This document shows, in pieces, positions 17,928 through 27,144 of a stretch of DNA of 64,000 nt (position 1 is the stretch's first letter; the number at the start of each line of letters is the position of its first letter). The translations under genes and the position numbers were made by a program. The DNA is from Fabrea salina (lineage: Eukaryota; Ciliophora; Heterotrichea; Heterotrichida; Fabreidae), in NCBI GenBank assembly GCA_022984795.1, contig JALIHJ010000033.1:62001-126000 (forward strand), given 5' to 3'. Below the pieces are notes generated by a model, which was given only the letters and a program-made list of their open reading frames with translations, searched no databases and was not told the origin of the DNA.

Positions 17928-19058
17928 ATGGAGAACATTTGTAACAAGCACTGCTCCAGAGACTGCAGGGACTGCCAAGAAACCTTTTCAAGTGTGTCAC
18001 AACTAGCCTTAGAAAACCAAAACTTCAAAAAAGAAATCAAAAACACCAACCAACGCATTGAACAACTCCAACAAAAACTTACCCACCTCAAAAAGCAGTA
18101 CTCAGAACTAAGCAGAACTCAAAGCATCCAACTGCCTCTAGCCTTTTTAAAAACTAAGTCTCCAAAAGACTACTTCATGAACCTAAAACTCCCCAGTAAC
18201 TTTTTTTCACTTCTAACAGAGCCAGAATACTCACTAAGTTTACTTTTCCAAACAGGAACTTTTGACTCAGAAAGCCTTTGCAGCTGTGGAAGAGTCATGA
18301 GCATCAAGTGGAAAGAAGGAATGGACGCAAGTTTTCAGTGTGTTTGTGGCAAAACCAAACCTTTGCTTGAAGAAAGCTTTTGGAAAGGACTTGAAATGGA
18401 GCAAAGCAAGATACTTGCTTACTTGTTTCTGTGGACAATGGACCTTAGACCGAGAGAAATAGCTAACTTCTTGGACATATCTCAAAACCAAAGCCGAAAG
18501 GTTTCTGAAAAGCTTAGAAAAGTAGTAGGAATGCACTTTTTAGACACTTTGCCTTGTTTTTCTGGGATTGTAGAAATTGACGAAAGTTGTTTCAGAAGCA
18601 AAGGCAAAAGTGACCAGAAGTGGGTGTTTGGACTTTACGAAAGATCAAGTAAGTTAGTCTACATGGAAGTAGTGCCTAAAAGAACAGCTGCACAGTTACT
18701 ACCTATAATCACTAAAAGGTGCGAACCAGGCACTACAATCATATCTGACCAATGGGCAGCTTACAACCAACTAGAAAAAACAGGCTTCAAACACCACACA
18801 GTAAACCACTCCAAGTACTTTTTGCACCCTGAGAACCCAGAGATCCACACACAACACATCGAAGTTTCCTGGTGCTGGGCCAAATACCACATTAAAAAGA
18901 AAAACAGACAAATGACCCACCTTCAAGAGCACCTTCACGAGTACTGCTGGAAAACCCAGTTCCGAAACAACTCTAAACTCCACGAACTAGGAAACACCAT
19001 GAAGAGCCTGTTCGAAGTCCTCAAAAACTACTCCAAGAGCAGCTTAAGTAAGTGTTAA
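17928..19058 (+). CDS. Merlin/ISXO2-like DDE transposase, probably host-retained
   Basis: A 376-aa protein. A Cys-rich N-terminus (CNKHCSRDCRDC) and a coiled coil precede a zinc-ribbon-like pair (CSCG at 118-121, CVCG at 138-141), a helix-turn-helix-like stretch (PREIANFLDISQNQSRKVSEKL) and the catalytic core. The acidic triad fits D218 (EIDES), D274 (ISDQWAAY) and E312 (HIEVSW), as in IS1016/Merlin and ISXO2-like transposases. The frame is intact. It sits 10 nt after one gene and 24 nt before the next, which leaves no room for terminal inverted repeats. That argues for a domesticated gene rather than a mobile copy, perhaps in DNA elimination or as a retained remnant; this is inference. Confidence 0.85.
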   Translation: MENICNKHCSRDCRDCQETFSSVSQLALENQNFKKEIKNTNQRIEQLQQKLTHLKKQYSELSRTQSIQLPLAFLKTKSPKDYFMNLKLPSNFFSLLTEPEYSLSLLFQTGTFDSESLCSCGRVMSIKWKEGMDASFQCVCGKTKPLLEESFWKGLEMEQSKILAYLFLWTMDLRPREIANFLDISQNQSRKVSEKLRKVVGMHFLDTLPCFSGIVEIDESCFRSKGKSDQKWVFGLYERSSKLVYMEVVPKRTAAQLLPIITKRCEPGTTIISDQWAAYNQLEKTGFKHHTVNHSKYFLHPENPEIHTQHIEVSWCWAKYHIKKKNRQMTHLQEHLHEYCWKTQFRNNSKLHELGNTMKSLFEVLKNYSKSSLSKC

Positions 19059-19082
19059 ACTAAGACATTTATAGTTATTCAA

Positions 19083-20264
19083 ATGCTGGAAGAAAGACTT
19101 GCTGGCGAGTTGCAAAGAAGACAGTTAGAACAAGAAAAGCAAAAAAGAGAAGTCCAGCGGATCTGCGCCGAAAGCGAAGAACTCAGAGACCTCCGCCAAA
19201 AACTCATGACTGCTTATATTAACAAAGAACGGACCGCGCAGTTACAAGAACAACAATCTAGAAAAGAAGACGAAGTCTACAAGGACGCCTTAATGGAACG
19301 AGACATGCTCAGACAGGCCGAGAACCAGTTAAAGGCACAAGCCAGACAAGAACAAGAAAGGAAACAACAACAACTAATGAGCAAACAAGTACTGCAACAG
19401 CAAATGGAAGAACGCGAACGACTACGCCAACAAGCTTACGAAGAGTACCTGAAAGAAAAGAACCAAGTAGACCAACTAGTAGACCAACTAGTCCAAGAAG
19501 ACCAACAAGTTCTTCTCAAAGAACAGCAAAAACGCCAACAAGCCATCCGCGACATGCAAGAGTCGTTTTATCTACGCGAGCAACAAAAAGAAGAAGCACG
19601 CCAAAAAGAACTTAGACAGGCCGAAGAACTCAGAAGGTACCAAGAAGAACAAGAACGCCGCGAAAGAGAACAAGCACTTCTGAGGGCCAAAAAAGAAGAA
19701 GAACGCAACATCATATTTGAAAAACTCCAAGCAGAAGAAGCAGCCAGAAGAGCCCAACAAGAGTACGTAGAAAAACTCAGAACTGACCTCTACTATGAAG
19801 AGTCTGAGTACAACGAACGCATACGCGAACAACAAGAAGCCGAAAAAATGCGCAAAATGAAAGAAGAACTCATGGCTGCCAACGAAGAACAAAAACGCAT
19901 TAAAGAAGAAAGGAAACGCCAAGATGAACTCATGGAACAAGAATTCAAAAAGGAAATGATGCGCAAGTTCGCTGAAGATGACCGAATTGAACAAATGAAT
20001 GCCCAAAAAAGAAGGATGAAAGAACTAGAGCACAAGCGCCAAGCTGACACTTTGTGGAAGCAAAAACAACAAATGATCGAAGCTGAAAGACAGCGTGAAG
20101 AAGAAGAGCTCCGCAAACACGAGTCTGAAGAACAACGCAAAAAAGACATCATTGAACGTGAAAGACAAAGACTGCTGGCTGAGTATGCTGCGAGTGTGGG
20201 TGAGTTCCTGCCTAAAGGAACTTTGCGTTCTGAAGAAGAAAAACAATATTTCTTTAAAAGATAA
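19083..20264 (+). CDS. MNS1: MNS1-like ciliary microtubule inner protein (TPH domain)
   Basis: A 393-aa, almost wholly helical protein rich in E, R, Q and K. The stretch ESEELRDLRQKLMTAYINKE is close to the signature of animal MNS1, and the C-terminal LLAEYAASVGEFLPKG matches the conserved MNS1 ending. MNS1 belongs to the trichohyalin-plectin-homology family and binds inside doublet microtubules of motile cilia. Human MNS1 is about 495 aa, so this version is shorter. It converges on the minus-strand gene ending at 20275 with 10 nt between stops. Confidence 0.85.
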   Translation: MLEERLAGELQRRQLEQEKQKREVQRICAESEELRDLRQKLMTAYINKERTAQLQEQQSRKEDEVYKDALMERDMLRQAENQLKAQARQEQERKQQQLMSKQVLQQQMEERERLRQQAYEEYLKEKNQVDQLVDQLVQEDQQVLLKEQQKRQQAIRDMQESFYLREQQKEEARQKELRQAEELRRYQEEQERREREQALLRAKKEEERNIIFEKLQAEEAARRAQQEYVEKLRTDLYYEESEYNERIREQQEAEKMRKMKEELMAANEEQKRIKEERKRQDELMEQEFKKEMMRKFAEDDRIEQMNAQKRRMKELEHKRQADTLWKQKQQMIEAERQREEEELRKHESEEQRKKDIIERERQRLLAEYAASVGEFLPKGTLRSEEEKQYFFKR

Positions 20265-20274
20265 CTTGAGTTAG

Positions 20275-21048
20275 TTAGATGCACTGCGACTTGACTATCT
20301 TTTCTGAGAAGTTGTTGAAAAGTTTAGTGACTTGTAAAGCTTGCTCAGCCTGAGTCATTTCTTCTTTTTCTTCATTGAAAATCAAAGAGTCCACTAAGAA
20401 CTCAGCAATGTCAATTGAGCACCAGTTGTCGTAGTAAATGTCTCCTTTTTGAACTGACTGCAAGAACCAGCCGTCGTCTTCTTCTTCTTTGACTTTTCTG
20501 ATCAGTTCCATTATGTCATGGTAGGAGTTGATTCCTACCTCGATCTTTTCTTTAGTCATGAAACTAAACACTAAATTAGCCAAAACTCTAATGCTTCCAG
20601 AGGCTATTTCAGTGTTTTTTTCAAAGTCCACTCCATTGAGACTTAAGTATTTCATAGCATCTTCTAGTGCTCCAGTGAAGTAGTACAGCTTAGCGCTGCT
20701 ATGGCAGTGTCCCAAGAAATCGCTGATTAGTTTGTTTTCTACACATTGTTTTCCTGTGCAGTTTCCCTCTTCGTCGTGGCTTGTGCAGGTTTCTTTGATG
20801 CAGATAGATTCTTCTTTGCACACGTCTCTCATAGTGAAGAACTGAACAGTGTTGATTAAGGAACTAGCAGCGTAGAGTCCTGCTTTGAACTCTTCACTTC
20901 CTGACTTGGGGAACAGAGAAACCACTTCTTTGCAGTTGTGGAGCCAGTTAGTTGAGTCCGTTTGCTGGTTGAGCAAAGCCATTGTTGATTGGAGGCAGTT
21001 TGCACTGCTGAGTGCAACTAGCACTGAGATAACCACAGCCAATTTCAT
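20275..21048 (-). CDS. Secreted protein of unknown function
   Basis: About 257 aa from the ATG at 21048, which gives a clean signal peptide (MKLAVVISVLVALSSANC). An upstream in-frame ATG at 21072 would add eight residues before it. The mature part has a Cys cluster near the middle (CKEESICIKETCTSHDEEGNC) and ends SQC plus two residues. The rest is mostly helical without a transmembrane segment. I do not recognise the family. Its start faces the pseudokinase-WD40 gene 35 nt away. Confidence 0.8.
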   Translation of the reverse strand: MKLAVVISVLVALSSANCLQSTMALLNQQTDSTNWLHNCKEVVSLFPKSGSEEFKAGLYAASSLINTVQFFTMRDVCKEESICIKETCTSHDEEGNCTGKQCVENKLISDFLGHCHSSAKLYYFTGALEDAMKYLSLNGVDFEKNTEIASGSIRVLANLVFSFMTKEKIEVGINSYHDIMELIRKVKEEEDDGWFLQSVQKGDIYYDNWCSIDIAEFLVDSLIFNEEKEEMTQAEQALQVTKLFNNFSEKIVKSQCI

Positions 21049-21083
21049 ATTTATAATTTCTTCACCATGCATTCTTAATAAAA

Positions 21084-23096
21084 ATGAGTTGTGACTGCTC
21101 TCAAAAATTACTAGAGTGCTTTTGTAGAGGCAGCTCTACTGAGCTTTGTGCTCACCAAGTGCTTCACCACGGACCTTCTAAGTGTGGAGAAAGGCCTTCG
21201 CAACTCTTGAGGCTTCCAGAAGGCTATGAAAAGCTGAAGTACATTGGTAAAGGCAAGTCTTCCAGGTGCTACTTAGCAAAGTACCCGCCTAACCGCAGAC
21301 TAGTAGTTAAGGTGTCAGAGACTTCTCAGCAGCAAAAAGTTATAGAAAGAGCTAAGGCAGAAGTTGACTTGTACAAAAGCTTGTCGCACGTAAACATAGT
21401 AAAGCTTATAGACATTACTTCTAACCCTGACAGTCACTTGTGCATAGTAACTAACTACACACCTGGCGGGAACTTAAAAGACAAACTAAAAACTAAAAGA
21501 ACTGAAACAGATGTAGTTAACTGGTGTTACCAAATATCAGGCGCACTACAGTACCTGCACAACCAGTCTATTCCTGTAGTAGGTTTTGGTTCTAGCAACG
21601 TGCTATTCGGTCAGGCTGGCAACGTTAAGATATCAGTGTTTAACTTAAACTTGTTAACCAGAGACAGTGATTACTTAGGCCGAGTCAAGCAAGAAAGCGC
21701 GTACTTTAAAAAACTAAGCTCAGTAATTCGCAAAATAAACACTGACAAAGAGTCAAGAAAGTTCATTTCACAAGAAATCAGAAAGTTTTGTTCAGAACTC
21801 GACAGTGAAGTCTTTGATAGCATACTAAGCATCAGAAAAAGACTTAAAAGTCTCAAAGAAAACTTACTTGACCACGAAGAAGTCGTTAACTGTCTTAAAA
21901 AGCTTAAAAAAGACTGTGAGAACAGTACCAAAGTCATTGTGAAGCGGTCTGAGTCTCTCATTAAAAGAATAAAAACTATCCGTGACAGCCAGTTGAACTC
22001 AGTTAGCCAAGTAGAAAGCCAACTAGAAGCTTTTATACAAAGTGACTTTTCTTCAAGTGAGTCTGCTTTTAGAAAGCACTTCAAAAACATTCCTTCTGAA
22101 AAAGCAGCTGTCCAGAACTACGTGGCAAGCAAAATCAAACTTCCAGAACTACCTGACATCTTTGAGCTCGTCAACCAAGAAGAGATAGCCAAAGAACCAG
22201 ACCTCTCTGAACTAGCTGGCAAGCTGCTGCTTACGTGCAGTGAAGACAGAACAATTGGAATCTGGGACCTCAAAACTACTCAAAGAATTCAGTTAATATC
22301 TGAAAACCTTTCAGCAATAACTGCAATTGCAGTCTCTAAGGACAGGCAGTCAATAGTTTCTGCCAGCAAAGACAAAACACTTGGAGTTTGGGATACTAAA
22401 ACAGGTAGCAAGTTACTAACTATATTAACAGGCAGCAACTGCTGGATAAACTCTGTGGACATTCACGGAGAAACTATAGTGGCAGGGCTCTGGAACTCAA
22501 CTGTAGTGGCTTTCAACTCAAAAGTAGGGAAAAAAACTATGACTCTCAGAGGACACTTTGAGTCGGTTAACTGTGTGAAGATATCTGAGTCTGGGTCGTT
22601 TGTAGCTTCTGGAGGCAAAGACGCTTCAATACAAATCTGGGACCTTAGCAATGGTACTCACACCAGGGCACTTAAAGGCCACAAAGCTTCTGTTAATTCA
22701 GTTAGAATATCCAAAACTGAGAACTTTTTAGTTTCAGGCAGTAGTGACAACACTATCGGAGTCTGGGAACTCTACGAAGGAACTCAGATATACAGCTTAG
22801 AAGGCCACATTTCAAACGTGTTGTCAGTAATAATTTTCGATAACTCTGAGCTTATAGCCTCTGCAAGCAAAGACTCAATTAGAGTCTGGAACTTGAAGTC
22901 GGGAGAACTAGTTAAGGAATTAATTAGGATTTCAGGTTCAATTACTTGCATTGCGGCTACAGAAGATATGAAGTACTTGGTTTCTTCAGATGTAGAGGGT
23001 TTTTGCAAGCTAACTGATCTTAGGTCGTTTTCAACTATTAAAACCCTTAACCTACACTCAGAGTGCATAAACGAAGTAGAAATCATAGGTTCTTAA
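21084..23096 (+). CDS. Pseudokinase-coiled coil-WD40 fusion
   Basis: A 670-aa protein. The first 40 residues are Cys/His-rich (CDCSQ ... CFC ... CAHQVLHHG). Residues 48-190 are a protein-kinase N-lobe and part of the C-lobe: Gly loop GKGKSSRCYLAK and the ATP-anchoring Lys in LVVKV (K76). The HRD motif is VVG (165-167), the catalytic-loop Lys is Gly169 and DFG is replaced by VFN (185-187), so phosphotransfer is very unlikely. The C-lobe stops early and is followed by a coiled coil (about 205-375) and about seven WD40 blades (about 385-665). It presumably acts as a scaffold. The WD40 part is more diverged than the array at 11.8-17.9 kb. Confidence 0.88.
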   Translation: MSCDCSQKLLECFCRGSSTELCAHQVLHHGPSKCGERPSQLLRLPEGYEKLKYIGKGKSSRCYLAKYPPNRRLVVKVSETSQQQKVIERAKAEVDLYKSLSHVNIVKLIDITSNPDSHLCIVTNYTPGGNLKDKLKTKRTETDVVNWCYQISGALQYLHNQSIPVVGFGSSNVLFGQAGNVKISVFNLNLLTRDSDYLGRVKQESAYFKKLSSVIRKINTDKESRKFISQEIRKFCSELDSEVFDSILSIRKRLKSLKENLLDHEEVVNCLKKLKKDCENSTKVIVKRSESLIKRIKTIRDSQLNSVSQVESQLEAFIQSDFSSSESAFRKHFKNIPSEKAAVQNYVASKIKLPELPDIFELVNQEEIAKEPDLSELAGKLLLTCSEDRTIGIWDLKTTQRIQLISENLSAITAIAVSKDRQSIVSASKDKTLGVWDTKTGSKLLTILTGSNCWINSVDIHGETIVAGLWNSTVVAFNSKVGKKTMTLRGHFESVNCVKISESGSFVASGGKDASIQIWDLSNGTHTRALKGHKASVNSVRISKTENFLVSGSSDNTIGVWELYEGTQIYSLEGHISNVLSVIIFDNSELIASASKDSIRVWNLKSGELVKELIRISGSITCIAATEDMKYLVSSDVEGFCKLTDLRSFSTIKTLNLHSECINEVEIIGS

Positions 23097-23150
23097 ATAA
23101 GCTTCAAAATGGAATTTATTCAACAACTCAAAAAAACTTTATAATATAAA

Positions 23151-23894
23151 ATGGACCAAACTACCGACGAAATCGCTGATCAAAGAAAGAGTTATAAACC
23201 CGCAGTTTATGACCCTTACATGCATGGACCTACTGAAGAGCAACCGGTAGACTACGGTCCTCCTAACGCTTTCCGGGAAATGATTGTTCCAGACAGGGAC
23301 AACTATGGAGGCGAAATAATTATAAGAGACCTTGAACTTCCCAAACAAACTCCAGAGTGTGTGCTGGTTTTTAATGACTTTTCTGAGTACCAAATAAAAG
23401 ACCAGCACAGAATTCCTTTCATCAAAAAATTCAAATTTGAGATTTCTGCTTTCAGAGGAACCTTTTTAGAAGACTTAATTGAGTTTAATGACTTCAAAAA
23501 CTACATATTCTACATAAACAAGCGCCTCAAAGAAGAAGTGAGGTACAAACTAGGAACCTGCAAGCTCAGGTGCTACTTGGTTCTTTTATCAATTATGATG
23601 TTTTTATGCTTTGTGTGCTGTACGTACCTTTTCCCAGCAAGCATAGAGTTTGGTAAAGAGTATCCCATTACAATAGTCCTTTTGGTGTTGTTTATGCTTG
23701 TCGGTTCAGGGTTTGGGTACATGTTTCTGAATGTTGAGAAGAAACTTAATGGTGCGATAGAACTATACAGAGAGGAAGGGTACAGGTCACTAGTGGAAAT
23801 TGTCAACCAAACAAAAGACCAGTTCTCTAGCAAGGGCATCTTAGTTAGGCCTGGAAATTATGGAATCTTCATTATGTTTGTTCCTATGGATTAA
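23151..23894 (+). CDS. GPP-family two-TM membrane protein, member 1
   Basis: A 247-aa protein. It has a DYGPPN motif in the N-terminal cytosolic part, a conserved middle (FRGTFLEDLIEFNDFKNYIFYI), a hairpin of two transmembrane helices (about 145-195) and a C-terminus reading IVNQTKDQFSSKGILVRPGN then FIMFVPMD. The same order of motifs occurs at 41082-41711 and 41754-42362. I know no named family for it. Its stop TAA shares the bases TTAA with the stop of the convergent gene. Confidence 0.85.
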   Translation: MDQTTDEIADQRKSYKPAVYDPYMHGPTEEQPVDYGPPNAFREMIVPDRDNYGGEIIIRDLELPKQTPECVLVFNDFSEYQIKDQHRIPFIKKFKFEISAFRGTFLEDLIEFNDFKNYIFYINKRLKEEVRYKLGTCKLRCYLVLLSIMMFLCFVCCTYLFPASIEFGKEYPITIVLLVLFMLVGSGFGYMFLNVEKKLNGAIELYREEGYRSLVEIVNQTKDQFSSKGILVRPGNYGIFIMFVPMD

Positions 23895-25357
23895 AAGTAG
23901 TAATCTTGTTTAGCCTTCATGTGGTTTTTAACTATATTCATCACAGTTATGTTATCTAGTTCTGACTTCTTTTGGTGTTCTATTTGTTTGCGTTTGGACA
24001 ACAAGAAGTTGGGAGGAGGACCTCTTCTGTGTATAATCAGTTTTCTGGGTTTGTGCTTTTTAGGTCTTTCTGGTGAGTTCTTTAGACTGCGAGTTAGCGA
24101 GAGTACTTTTTTCATAGGAGAAATGGTTTTTGAAGGGTTAAGGTGCAACTTAGTTTTAGGCCTTTTTAGAACTGGAGTAAGTGAACTCGGTAAAAGTTCT
24201 CTTTTTGTTTTAATTGTTTTTTGAGTTTTGCTTAGTTTCTCGCAGATTAAGGAGTTGTCTACTTTAGCACTTTCAACTAAAGCCTCGATTTTAGCTCTTA
24301 GGCTAAAACGTGAAGTGTTGAGTTGGTTTCTTTCTTGTACTTTTGTGTTAGTGAGTTTGACTCTTTCTATGAAATCCTAAATAAACCTTACTTTTTTTGA
24401 GATGCAGTACACTTCAGCTTTAGTTGAAAAGCACACACAGTTGCTTTGTCTTGTAGAGTTTCCAGAGATAACTTCTTCAGAGCCTATCATTTCGTTTTTG
24501 CCTTTAATGGCTAAATTAAGTTCTTTCAGAATTTTCTTCTTTTTCATGTGGTTGGTTTTGAGTAAGTAACGCTTTTTAAACTCAGAGTGACTAGAAAACT
24601 CAACTAAGTCTTTTTCTTGGTGCATCTTTTGAGAGATCTAAGTAAGGATTACTTTAAATTCTCCTTCTTTAACGAAATATACCCACTCAACAGGGTCTCC
24701 TTCTTGGTAAAGAACTTGTTTTCTTTTTAAAATTCGATTTTTGAGGAAAAAACTTAGTTTGAAGACTCCTATTCTAGTCCAGTCTCTGAAAAAAGGCATT
24801 GAGTACAAGAACTCTATTTTTTCGTTGGCTCTTTTCCTTGAAATGCTTCCTAGGACTCTTTGAAAGTCTTCTTTAGCTAGAACTGCTAAATAGGTGACTT
24901 CTTTAGTTATCACTGTTGCTGAGCGTGGCTTGTCATAGAGCAGTGCAAAGGCTCCAAAAGAACTACCTTGTTCCAGTTCAGCTACTTCAATGTAGCCCGC
25001 GCATACAGAACTTTTGCTTGACTCACTAGAAAAGCAGCTTTCTGGAGTTTGTGGTTCTTCAGGTTCTGTTGGCATTCGAGTTTGAGGGTCAGGAATGTTA
25101 ACTGAAACCTTTCCTTGAAGAATCACATAGAACTTCTCGCCTTTTTCTCCTATTTTAGTGATAACTGAACCTGGAGGGTGCTTTTCAAGGGTCATTACTT
25201 CGCAACACAACTCGTGAGCAGTGCTTCCTTCTTCTCGAGTTAACTCAGCAAAAAACTCAATGTCTTTAGTAGCCTTTAAAACAACACTTAGTTCTTGACT
25301 GCTCCTGAGTCTCTGAGGTATCTGAAGAACTCTTATGATTTCTTCTATGAATTCCAT
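23891..25357 (-). CDS. Cyclic-nucleotide-binding-domain protein, paralogue 1 (two introns)
   Basis: Three exons: 25357-24653, 24637-24392 and 24376-23891; about 478 aa. The first CNB domain has GEKFYVILQGKVSV and a phosphate-cassette-like SFGAFALLYDKPRSATV. The Glu that normally contacts the ribose (FGE) is Ala here, while the Arg is kept. A second, diverged CNB follows (QVLYQEGDPVEWVYFVKEGEFK across intron 1). The C-terminal about 150 residues are basic and disordered. Both introns sit at the same codons as in the next paralogue. Regulation by cAMP or cGMP is doubtful given the changed cassette. Its last bases overlap the plus-strand gene's stop. Confidence 0.88.
24377..24391 (-). other. 15-nt intron 2 of CNB paralogue 1
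   Basis: GTAAGGTTTATTTAG; its TAG would otherwise be an in-frame stop. Removal joins ISKK to DFIERV, matching the paralogue's ISKE-DFLTK. Confidence 0.93.
24638..24652 (-). other. 15-nt intron 1 of CNB paralogue 1
   Basis: GTAATCCTTACTTAG after GEFK; phase 0, and removal restores the CNB frame (GEFK-ISQK). Confidence 0.93.
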
Positions 25358-25363
25358 GAAACT

Positions 25364-27025
25364 CTATAAGGATGAATTTAAGTTTAGGTTAACGCCTTTG
25401 GAAAGCAGCTTTACAGCGTTGATTGGAAAATCGTTTACAAGGTCGTCTCTAAGTAGCTGTTTGTTGTTTGAAGCAAACTTGGATTTGTACAAAAAGTTAG
25501 GAGGAACTCCTCTGTAAGTGCCGAGTCTATAAGGCGAAATAGGAGTTTTGGGGTGCTGCTGAGGTCTTGGTTTGATTTTAGGAGATTCTGAAAACCGAAG
25601 GTACGAAGTCCGGAGCTTGCCTTCGAAAACTCTTGGTTTCTTTTTAGGTTCTTCTTCTAAAGACCGTTTAGGTTTGATGACTTTTGGCGTGCTAAAAGTC
25701 CTCTTGGCAGAGTTACTAGAAACTTCGGGACTTTTGAAGTAAGAGTCAAAGTCAGTTTTGGCTCTTTCGACGTAAGTTTGTCTGGTTTCGATTTCTTGAA
25801 GTCTGCTGGTTTCGCTTCCTTGGAACTCTTTTAGGAGGTCTGCTGAGTTGTGGTGGGATATTTTGGTTAGAAAGTCCTAAGTAGTAGTTACTTCTTTAGA
25901 GATGTGCAGAACCTCAGCAGTTTCTGAAATGCATACACAAGACTTTTCTCTAAGGTCTTTTTGGTAAATGACTTCGTCAGCACCTAGCATCTCGTTAGAG
26001 CCTTTTATTAAGAGCTGGATTTCTTTGCTTGTGCTCTGTTTTCTGATGTTTTTAAACCGCATGACTGAAGTGTTTCCGAATTTGTTAGAGGGTTCTTCAA
26101 CTACACTTTTTCTTTGCTTGAATTTTTTGGAGAGCTAATTATCTAGTACCTTAAACTCGCCGCTTTTCACAAAAAACACTCCGTTGGTTTTTTCGCCTTC
26201 TTTGAAGAGTAATTGATGCTTTTTAAATGTTTTTTCAGAGAAATAGTAACTGAGTTTCTGCATAGTCATTCGAGTCCAGTCTTTGAAGAAAGGAAGTGAG
26301 TAAAGGAAACTGACTTTTAAGTTGTTTCTTTTTTCTTCAAATCTTCCTAAGATCCTTTTGAAGTCTTTTTTGTTCAGCACAGCTAAGTAACAGTCTTCTT
26401 TGGCCACTATAGTAGCTGCTCGGGGCTTTTCGCTGATCAAAGATAACTCTCCGAAGCCTGAGCCTTGATAGAGTTCGGCTACTTCTTGGAAGTCTTCTAC
26501 TTCTACTTCAAAGGAGTTCTTTCTGTTCTTTCTGGCTTTTTCTAGGATTTGGTCTCTGTACTTCAGTAGAATGTTTTTAGACTTAGCAGGCACAACTGTT
26601 TTTTCGTGCTCTTGAGGAACTGATGCAGTGTTTACGAACTGTCCTAGACGCCTGCCTTTGGAGTCTTTTTCTGAACCTTTGAGGTTAACTGCTGTGTTTG
26701 ACTGGGTTTTTTGAGTAGTTAAGAATTTGATTGCCAGTGAACTTATCCTAAAAGGCTTTTTCAAAGGAACCCAGACTCCAACTTTGCCTCTCAGAATTAT
26801 ATAAAAACTATCACCTTGTTCCCCAAAACTTATAACGGATGAGTCTTTGGGAGTCATTTGGAGAGTCATTGCTTGGCAACAGTTTTTGTGAATGTTTTCG
26901 TCTTTTTGTTCTTCAGTAAGTTTCCGGAAAAATGCTATTTCTTTGGTGCTTTCGAATAAAATTTCTGCTTCTTGCTGAGTTCTTTGTTCTGGTGTTTTGC
27001 TCAAGATTTCAATAATAGAATTCAT
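25364..27025 (-). CDS. Cyclic-nucleotide-binding-domain protein, paralogue 2 (two introns)
   Basis: Three exons: 27025-26150, 26134-25892 and 25876-25364; about 543 aa. The first CNB has GDSFYIILRGKVGVWVP, an inserted basic loop of roughly 80 residues, then a complete cassette GFGELSLISEKPRAATI with both Glu and Arg. This copy could therefore bind a cyclic nucleotide, unlike its neighbour. A diverged second CNB spans intron 1, and the C-terminal about 170 residues are basic and Pro-rich. The spliced third exon stays open for 170 codons to TAG at 25364. Only 6 nt separate that stop from the ATG of paralogue 1. Confidence 0.88.
25877..25891 (-). other. 15-nt intron 2 of CNB paralogue 2
   Basis: GTAACTACTACTTAG between ISKE and DFLTK; phase 0, same place as intron 2 of paralogue 1. 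Confidence 0.93.
26135..26149 (-). other. 15-nt intron 1 of CNB paralogue 2
   Basis: GTACTAGATAATTAG after GEFK; phase 0, same place as intron 1 of paralogue 1. Confidence 0.92.
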
Positions 27026-27144
27026 TTATTACAGAAGTCTAGATTTACTAAGTCTTACTCGGAATTGTTGCAATTCAGTAAGATCTACAGTACCAGTTAT
27101 TATATCGGATGAACAAAAATCCTTTAAAACACCGGTTAAATAAA

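Noticed and set aside
17800-19100. Complete transposon with ends around the transposase-like gene
   Set aside because: No inverted repeats or target duplication are visible, and flanking genes leave only 10 and 24 nt.
19572-20006. 144-codon antisense frame rich in F
   Set aside because: It is the complement of the E/K-rich MNS1 coiled coil (GAA gives TTC); composition explains it.
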